A DNA stretch of 64,000 bases from Panulirus ornatus (taxonomy: Eukaryota; Arthropoda; Malacostraca; Decapoda; Palinuridae). Numbering within the stretch: the stretch's first letter is position 1; each line of letters opens with the position of its first letter. Made by a program: the position numbers and the translations under genes. The notes under the pieces were generated by a model that made no database searches, was not told the DNA's origin, and saw only the letters and a program-made list of their open reading frames with translations. Positions 63,940-64,000 of this stretch are shown here, piece by piece. The stretch is taken from contig NC_092279.1 in the NCBI RefSeq assembly GCF_036320965.1, positions 17,994,741 through 18,058,740 of the forward strand, in the 5' to 3' direction.

Positions 63940-64000
63940 AAGCCTGGGGTTAAGCCCGTATGGGTTCGAGTCTCGGTCGCAGCAATGGGTCCACAGTCCC
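63940..64000 (+). mobile_element. tRNA-derived SINE (copy 3), cut by the window edge
   Basis: GGGTTCGAGTCTCGG is a good B box, followed by 'gcaatgggtccacagtccc' as in copies 1 and 2. The best-preserved head of the three. Confidence 0.7.

Noticed and set aside
1..64000. CRISPR arrays, operons, prophage or bacterial features
   Set aside because: None seen; gene structure and repeats are those of an animal nuclear genome.

Overview
This is a nuclear window from an animal, most likely a decapod crustacean. The evidence is split genes with GT-AG introns, no operons, very many long (TA)n, (GA)n and (CA)n microsatellites, and dense LINE/SINE debris. The decapod (perhaps lobster-like) assignment rests on the look of the repeats and is inference; no sequence search was possible.

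Two conserved genes can be assembled exon by exon. (1) IRAK1BP1 (SIMPL/DUF541 family) lies on the + strand at 3824-10895 in four exons, 217 codons plus stop. (2) ASCC2, the CUE-domain ubiquitin-binding subunit of the ASC-1 helicase complex, lies on the - strand from a start codon at 60334 to a stop at 26002, in 17 exons over 34 kb. The two genes converge tail-to-tail across a 15 kb gap full of repeats. Both start codons have an in-frame stop 9 nt upstream. Every ASCC2 junction is phase-consistent except exon 7/8, which is one base short at the donor. A third, unrecognised two-exon coding unit lies on the - strand at 145-868. A small ORF (60472-60690, +) diverges from the ASCC2 start.

Layout: 1-3.3 kb, unrecognised gene and anonymous sequence; 3.3-10.9 kb, IRAK1BP1 with LINE, SINE and MITE insertions in its introns; 10.9-26 kb, intergenic sequence with old LINE copies, tandem repeats and a Tigger-like remnant; 26-60.3 kb, ASCC2 with LINEs, SINEs and a DIRS-like relic in its introns; 60.3-64 kb, microsatellites, two minisatellites and a truncated tRNA-derived SINE.

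The most interesting signal is in the repeats. One RTE-like LINE family (about 22 fragments) and a ~235 bp SINE-like element share a 3' tail that begins CGCTACCTCGC. Two insertions consist of that tail only (40 and 50 bp), start at the same base, and are flanked by target-site duplications. This suggests the tail is the unit recognised by the LINE reverse transcriptase. A 3.2 kb pseudo-palindrome at 39.3-42.5 kb is built from two LINE copies of different subfamilies placed head-to-head, with a SINE outside each.
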